Below, one piece after another: positions 59,820-64,000 of a DNA stretch of 64,000 nt; within the stretch, counting starts at the first letter, position 1, and each line of letters starts with the position of its first letter. Location: contig CBDFFJ010000001.1 in assembly GCA_965246765.1 (NCBI GenBank), positions 62,001 to 126,000 on the forward strand, given 5' to 3'. This stretch comes from UBA1952 sp965246765. GTDB taxonomy: Bacteria > Bacteroidota > Bacteroidia > Chitinophagales > Chitinophagaceae. Position numbers and translations under genes: made by a program. Below the pieces are notes generated by a model. The model was given only the letters and a program-made list of their open reading frames with translations. It searched no databases and was not told the origin of the DNA.

Positions 59820-61484
59820 ATGAGATTACTTGCGACGATTGCACTTCTAAGCGTTTCCGTATCGGCATTTGCCCAGATAAAGGTGGATTCCAGCTTTGCT
59901 GTGAATGGCTGCACGACCAACGGCCCGAGGCCCGATGTAGGCGGCGCAGGCATTGCCATTCAGCCGGATGGAAAGATCGTGGTTCCCGCCAGCGGCTCTA
60001 CGCAATATTCAAGGCTTTATCGTTTTAAGCCAAACGGCTCTCTGGACTCCAGCTTTGGTGTAAATGGCTATGCCCAAAGCCCCGACCTGATGTTTGGCTT
60101 CAGCTATATCAAGAGCGCCGTGTGGACCGACAAAATAGCAAACATAGCTGCGGTGGTGCAGCCCGATGGCAGGATTGTGACCTGCGGAGACTTTGAGTTC
60201 TGTGGCCAGATAAGCTGCGGCAGCCAGATGCCGCTGCTGACGCGCTGGAAAAGCAATGGTACCATAGACAGCACATTCGGCACCAACGGCAGCTTAGTGC
60301 CGATGCACAATCTTAATGGCGCGTCTATGTATTTTGCCCAGCTTACAGGCATGAAGCCCGCAGGTGGCGGGAAGCTTTATGTGTCAGGCTATGAGTGGTA
60401 CGACAACTTTATAGCCCGCCTCAATCCGGATGGCAGCTTTGATAACAGCTTCGGCGTGGGCGGCTTTTGCCATTTCCCGTTTTGCGATACAGCGAGAGAC
60501 ACGATGTGCGCCAGGTCAACAGCCTTCACTATAGACTCCTCGGGAAACATCTATGCGGTGGGGCCCTACAGCGCTGATATGAGGGCCGCTAATGGAGGAT
60601 CGTATGGCTATTACGTCCTTAGGATCCGCCTGAACGGCACCTTCGACCCTGCCTTTGGCTACAAAGGATTATCTGCATTCACCTACGACCCGATTGTAAC
60701 GACCCGGGCCATTTGCATAAGAGGAGATCATAAGATTGTTGTAGCAGGAAGCATCGTTGACAGCGCTATGGCCATGGACGAAGACTGCTTTACGACATTG
60801 TTGGAAGCCTCGGGCACTCCTGCCGCCGCTATGCCGGCAACAGGTTATCTGCGGATGCGGAAAGACACTTGGAATAAAGGGGTGGCGCTGATTCCCGACA
60901 GCACAAACGGCGCACTCCTCGCAATGACGTCTGACCACTACAACTACACGGCCTATTATGATACAATGACAACCTACGTCATGAGGCTTGTTGCAAATGG
61001 GAAGGTAGATACCACCTGGCCGAATAAGGGTGTGCTGACCCTGGCCGTAAAGGGCGCACAAATGCTGCAGGCATCATCACTGACGGCCGCGGCCAATGGA
61101 AAGATTGTACTCGCTGGCGCATTGCATTATCCCACTGGTGGCGACCCGGTGATGTTGATGCAGCTAAAAAGGGCCATATATACCGCCACGCCCAGCGGCG
61201 TTCCCTCAATTCAAATTAATAGCGGCCTAAGTGTTTCTGTCTATCCCAATCCGGCCGTTTCTGCTGCAACATTAGCCATCAGCACGATAAATCAACAGTC
61301 GGTTCTGGTGAATATCTCAGATATGCAGGGCCGTGCGCTGTGGAGTTCCTCACTGATTTTTTATACACCTGGAACGCATGAACTGACTATTCCCATGCAG
61401 GAATTTTCAGCAGGGCCATACTTATACAGGCTAAGCGATGCCTATGGACGGCTGCTGGCAGGAGGCATTATTTCAAAGCAATAA
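59820..61484 (+). CDS. Delta-60 repeat protein with T9SS tail
   Basis: A 554-residue secreted protein. Signal peptide MRLLATIALLSVSVSAFAQ, then several delta-60 repeats recognisable by IAIQPDGKIVVPASGS, YRFKPNGSLDSSFGVNGYAQ, RWKSNGTIDSTFGTNGS and RLNPDGSFDNSFGVGGF, which build a beta-propeller-like domain. The C-terminus, VSVYPNPAVSAATLAIS to GPYLYRLSDAYGRLLAGGII, is a T9SS type A sorting domain. Start at 59820 fits the signal peptide. The biological role is unknown; such proteins are often surface exposed. Confidence 0.88.
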   Translation: MRLLATIALLSVSVSAFAQIKVDSSFAVNGCTTNGPRPDVGGAGIAIQPDGKIVVPASGSTQYSRLYRFKPNGSLDSSFGVNGYAQSPDLMFGFSYIKSAVWTDKIANIAAVVQPDGRIVTCGDFEFCGQISCGSQMPLLTRWKSNGTIDSTFGTNGSLVPMHNLNGASMYFAQLTGMKPAGGGKLYVSGYEWYDNFIARLNPDGSFDNSFGVGGFCHFPFCDTARDTMCARSTAFTIDSSGNIYAVGPYSADMRAANGGSYGYYVLRIRLNGTFDPAFGYKGLSAFTYDPIVTTRAICIRGDHKIVVAGSIVDSAMAMDEDCFTTLLEASGTPAAAMPATGYLRMRKDTWNKGVALIPDSTNGALLAMTSDHYNYTAYYDTMTTYVMRLVANGKVDTTWPNKGVLTLAVKGAQMLQASSLTAAANGKIVLAGALHYPTGGDPVMLMQLKRAIYTATPSGVPSIQINSGLSVSVYPNPAVSAATLAISTINQQSVLVNISDMQGRALWSSSLIFYTPGTHELTIPMQEFSAGPYLYRLSDAYGRLLAGGIISKQ

Positions 61485-61553
61485 ACGTCGCGGAACGGCG
61501 AAACGGCGACATAGGCAATCGGTTCCCGGCGCTCTTATTGAAGACTACAAATA

Positions 61554-62003
61554 TTAGTCTTCAGAAGCGCGCTTGGGAATTAGGGTGCCCGCATGATCTA
61601 CAGGCATCTGCCACTCCACCTTTGTATTATAGTTCTGCACGGCGGCTGAGGCTGGTACCCGCGTCACGGTATAATTCACCGTGTTGGTTCCATCGCGGTC
61701 GGAGATAAACCGGAAAACAGCAATGCCGTCTTCGGGCATTGTAAAAGTCAGCTTAGGCTTCTTAGTATATTTTACCCGGCCGAGCACTTCCTCTGGGAAG
61801 CGAAAAACCAGCAAGCGCTCCAATTGTTTGGACGCCTTTGCGTCTATTGTAATCACATCGCCTTTGGCAAATGCGTAGCCGAGCTGCGTGTTCCCGCCAA
61901 TGCCCGGCGCTGTCTTCGTGGCGCCGGAGTCAACCACCACCAGCTTTTGCGCGGAGGCGCCGAAGGTCAGGAGCAGCAGTGAGGAGAGAAGAAGGGCTTT
62001 CAT
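61554..62003 (-). CDS. Secreted hypothetical protein, 149 aa
   Basis: Signal peptide MKALLLSSLLLLTFGASAQ followed by a beta-rich domain (YAFAKGDVITIDAKASKQLE, LVFRFPEEVLGRVKYTKKPK, EDGIAVFRFISDRDGTNTVN). No family assigned. The pattern VTRVPASAAVQNYNTKVEWQ resembles part of longer Bacteroidota secreted proteins, so this may be a short or truncated member. It converges with the delta-60 gene. Confidence 0.65.
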   Translation of the reverse strand: MKALLLSSLLLLTFGASAQKLVVVDSGATKTAPGIGGNTQLGYAFAKGDVITIDAKASKQLERLLVFRFPEEVLGRVKYTKKPKLTFTMPEDGIAVFRFISDRDGTNTVNYTVTRVPASAAVQNYNTKVEWQMPVDHAGTLIPKRASED

Positions 62004-62106
62004 ACGACGAATAGATTTACCTGCAAATATGGCGCATGAGCCTTGAATTGTAAAGGGGTTGTTATTATAATTCCATCCCTTTTATTATTGCATACATGCC
62101 TAAGTG

Positions 62107-62664
62107 CTAAGCCCATTCGCTGTGCATCATACCGAAGTGAATGGAGTTACGAAAAACGCCTTTGTGCTGAAAATCCTGCAGGAAGCGGGCCTCTTTTCTA
62201 AAGCCCACGTCTTCCAGCAGCGCGCCGGAGGGGCCGTTTTCTTCATCAATGATGGCTTCAATTGTGTGGAAGCCCATGGCGCGGAACCCTTGCGTGAGCA
62301 CGGCATGCAGCGCTTCGCGCATGATGCCCTTCCGGTGCCAGGCCCGCGTCAGTGAGTAGCCTACCTCGCCCCGGTGATGCTCGGGTTTGATATTCACATA
62401 GCCGATCATGCCGATTACCGCGCCCGTTTCTTTCCATTCAATGGCCCAGTTGATGCGCTCCGCGGTTTCTACAAAGCCGTCAATCATCGTAATCAGCGCC
62501 TCAACATCCGCCACATTTTGCGCGAGCGGGCGCGGGATGTAGCGCATGACTTCCGGGTCTGAGCGCATGAGGAAGAGGTCGGGCGCATCCGAAAGCAATG
62601 GCCGGCGAAGGACGAGGCGGGGCGTTACCAGCACCGGAAAGGGGTTGAAGCTAAGCGTGAGCAT
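62107..62664 (-). CDS. GNAT N-acetyltransferase (RimJ/RimL-like)
   Basis: A 185-residue acetyltransferase. It starts LVTPRLVLRRPLLSDAPDLF, the RimJ/RimL opening, and has the acetyl-CoA loop region GEVGYSLTRAWHRKGIMREA followed by the C-terminal YVNIKPEHHRGEVGY and NGPSGALLEDVGFRKEARFL, the conserved N.(A/S)..L...GF motif. It may acetylate the N-terminus of a ribosomal protein or another amine. A TATGTTCG element lies 9 bases upstream at 62674-62681. Confidence 0.88.
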   Translation of the reverse strand: MLTLSFNPFPVLVTPRLVLRRPLLSDAPDLFLMRSDPEVMRYIPRPLAQNVADVEALITMIDGFVETAERINWAIEWKETGAVIGMIGYVNIKPEHHRGEVGYSLTRAWHRKGIMREALHAVLTQGFRAMGFHTIEAIIDEENGPSGALLEDVGFRKEARFLQDFQHKGVFRNSIHFGMMHSEWA

Positions 62665-62673
62665 GATTTGAGG

Positions 62674-62709
62674 CGAACATAGTTAAATCAGGGCTTACGC
62701 CTATATTTG
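62674..62709. promoter_or_regulatory. Divergent -7 elements
   Basis: TATGTTCG (minus strand, 62674-62681) faces the GNAT gene, and TATATTTG (plus strand, 62702-62709, perfect match) faces the gene at 62734. Confidence 0.45.
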
Positions 62710-62733
62710 TTTGCACCCACAAACGCACTCACT

Positions 62734-63129
62734 ATGGATAAGCTACAGGTCGTTCAGTCTCTGAAAAGCAGGCTTTCTAAAACCGCCCAGAGCCATGAAG
62801 ACCTCGTTCAGGTCTTTGAAGACTATAAGGCAACGCTGACAGAAATCCTGCGCTCCGAAGATACCTACCGCACCGGCCTCCGCAGGCAAGGCGAGGAGCT
62901 GCCCGACCTGCAGCGGCTTGTTGATAAGAAGCACGACCCGATCCTGAAAGGACGTCTGATAGATGGGCTCAGCGCCATTAAAAAGAAGGTGGAAGAGCTG
63001 GAAGCCCCAGCTGCACCAGAACAGCAGGAAGAGACCGGAGCTGTTTCCAATGGAAGCACGCTGCTGTCTGTACAGGAAGAAGGCGCGCCCCCGCCACGGC
63101 GCAATATGCCTACGCTGGGAATGGATTAA
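62734..63129 (+). CDS. Hypothetical coiled-coil protein, 131 aa
   Basis: A highly charged, mostly helical protein: MDKLQVVQSLKSRLSKTAQS, YKATLTEILRSEDTYRTGLR, then a low-complexity Pro/Glu tail ending RRNMPTLGMD. No family recognised. The ATG at 62734 follows a perfect TATATTTG element by 24 bases. Cytoplasmic, function unknown. Confidence 0.6.
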   Translation: MDKLQVVQSLKSRLSKTAQSHEDLVQVFEDYKATLTEILRSEDTYRTGLRRQGEELPDLQRLVDKKHDPILKGRLIDGLSAIKKKVEELEAPAAPEQQEETGAVSNGSTLLSVQEEGAPPPRRNMPTLGMD

Positions 63130-63231
63130 GGCAGCCTTCTTCCGCGCATCATTTCAGGCCAACGTTCCGTTTTCCAATCGCGTCTATGTCAGCGCTGCAG
63201 TTTTCTGTAGCGCAAGCTCCTAGATAGTGCT

Positions 63232-64000
63232 ATGCTTAAATCGCTGTTGGCGTTTGCTACGCTTATTCTGCTTATGTCCGGTGGCGGACGGGTGCTTGCG
63301 CAATGCATCGCTGTTACAGTCGCCACAGGTCCAACGATCATCTGCATCGGCAGCGCCAGTACTACCTTGTCTGTAAGCGGATATTTGGGCGTCTGTACGC
63401 CCGCAAGCTACGTATGGCAGACAAAGTCAATCAGCAGCAGCACATGGAGCACCATCCCCGGCGCCAACTTCAGCACTTATATACCTAATGCTACGTCGTA
63501 TTATCGCTGTCGCTATACCACGGCCGGTAGCGTGGTCGTAAATGCTGATAGCATTTACATCACTGCCAATCCCTCGCCGGCTGTGTCGGTCAGTCCTAAG
63601 ACGGTAGCGGTATGCACCGGCAGCAGCGTATCGCTTTGTGCTTCTGCCAATATGAGCGTTTCTTATCAGTGGTCTTTAAACGGCACGCTCATTACTGCGG
63701 CTACATCAGCTTGTTACAACGCCAGTGTTTCCGGAACATACGTCTGTATCGTCACCAATAGCTTTGGCTGCACGAGTCGGGACAGCTCCGTTGTAACGGT
63801 CGTCAGCACGCCGCCAACGCCTTTCAGCATTAATGGCCCCGTCTGCGCGGGAGACTCGCTGAAGCTAAGCGGCACAACCATCCTAGCGAACGCCAGCTTC
63901 AGTTGGACCGGCCCCAACAGCTTCACCAGCACGCTCCAGAACCCGAAGATTCCCAATGCATCTGCGCTTTCCGCCGGCATGTATCAGCTTGCAGTGGGTG
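63232..64000 (+). CDS. Ig-like surface adhesin, 5' part (continues past window)
   Basis: The ATG at 63232 opens a frame that stays open to the end of the window. It encodes a signal peptide (MLKSLLAFATLILLMSGGGR then VLAQ) and at least two Ig-like/PKD-type domains with paired cysteines, for example VCTGSSVSLCASANMSVSYQ and GTYVCIVTNSFGCTSRDSSV, then PVCAGDSLKLSGTT. Such domains are found in SprB-like gliding adhesins and other T9SS cargo of Bacteroidota. The C-terminus is outside, so the sorting tail cannot be seen. Confidence 0.75.
   Translation, partial: MLKSLLAFATLILLMSGGGRVLAQCIAVTVATGPTIICIGSASTTLSVSGYLGVCTPASYVWQTKSISSSTWSTIPGANFSTYIPNATSYYRCRYTTAGSVVVNADSIYITANPSPAVSVSPKTVAVCTGSSVSLCASANMSVSYQWSLNGTLITAATSACYNASVSGTYVCIVTNSFGCTSRDSSVVTVVSTPPTPFSINGPVCAGDSLKLSGTTILANASFSWTGPNSFTSTLQNPKIPNASALSAGMYQLAVG

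Noticed and set aside
1..64000. tRNA or rRNA genes
   Set aside because: No GTTCRANNC T-loop with matching acceptor stem and no rRNA-like sequence was seen by eye on either strand; a covariance-model search would be decisive.

Overview
The window reads as chromosomal DNA of a Bacteroidota member, most likely the Chitinophagaceae or a neighbouring family; the exact genus cannot be fixed from sequence alone. The evidence is a set of lineage markers: a TonB-dependent receptor, several secreted proteins with type IX secretion (T9SS) C-terminal tails, a type III glutamine synthetase, a PcrB/GGGPS homologue, a ComA homologue, GlnRS, DUF1015 next to serC, and promoters of the Bacteroidota type (-7 element TAnnTTTG) placed only 5-9 bases before many start codons. 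Shine-Dalgarno sequences are not evident. Coding density is high and base composition is moderately GC-rich, except for two visibly AT-richer patches (about 25.5-26.9 kb and 58.6-59.4 kb).

Layout. 0-4.5 kb: end of a TonB receptor, a membrane zinc peptidase, a persulfide-dioxygenase-like MBL/rhodanese protein and a DinB protein. 4.5-7.4 kb: minus-strand operon DUF502-serC-DUF1015. 7.6-13 kb: polysaccharide flippase, AraC regulator, and a glycosyltransferase/membrane protein pair. 13.6-18.9 kb: three tandem pairs of secreted ferritin-like proteins, each pair closed by its own terminator. 19-28.2 kb: comA, aroE, the rpmH-rnpA-yidD block, lipoproteins, an esterase, GGGPS and mscL. 28.3-36.3 kb: a TetR-TolC-MFP-RND efflux operon whose first two genes carry several frameshifts; REP elements interrupt its spacers and surround a REP-associated tyrosine transposase (RAYT). 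36.4-42.5 kb: paaY, an ArsR regulator, tsaB/ridA sharing a palindromic divergent promoter, glnS and an M28 peptidase. 42.6-47.2 kb: a 1534-residue repeat adhesin. 47.4-58.2 kb: methyltransferase, luciferase-like oxidoreductase, TPR-adenylate cyclase, a J-KTSC protein, an alpha/beta hydrolase, an Abi gene broken by an amber codon, glutamine synthetase III and a phosphopantetheinyl transferase. 58.3-59.7 kb: gene relics. 59.8-64 kb: a delta-60 repeat protein, small genes and the start of an Ig-like adhesin.

The most unusual signal is non-coding. Four separate spacers (9.1, 40.5, 51.4 and 59.6 kb) each hold a tandem array of 21- or 22-nt units. The sequence differs completely between arrays but the design is similar: head-to-tail units with no spacers and internal dyad symmetry. 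In the two best arrays this is a 7-bp stem, a 5-6 nt loop and a 2-nt linker, with paired changes between units. I do not recognise this as a described element class. Other compact elements include REPs with a RAYT, a 25-bp perfect hairpin at 48.2 kb, and a two-copy inverted element built on GTTGAGTCGTTAA that touches the aroE start and the glnS stop.
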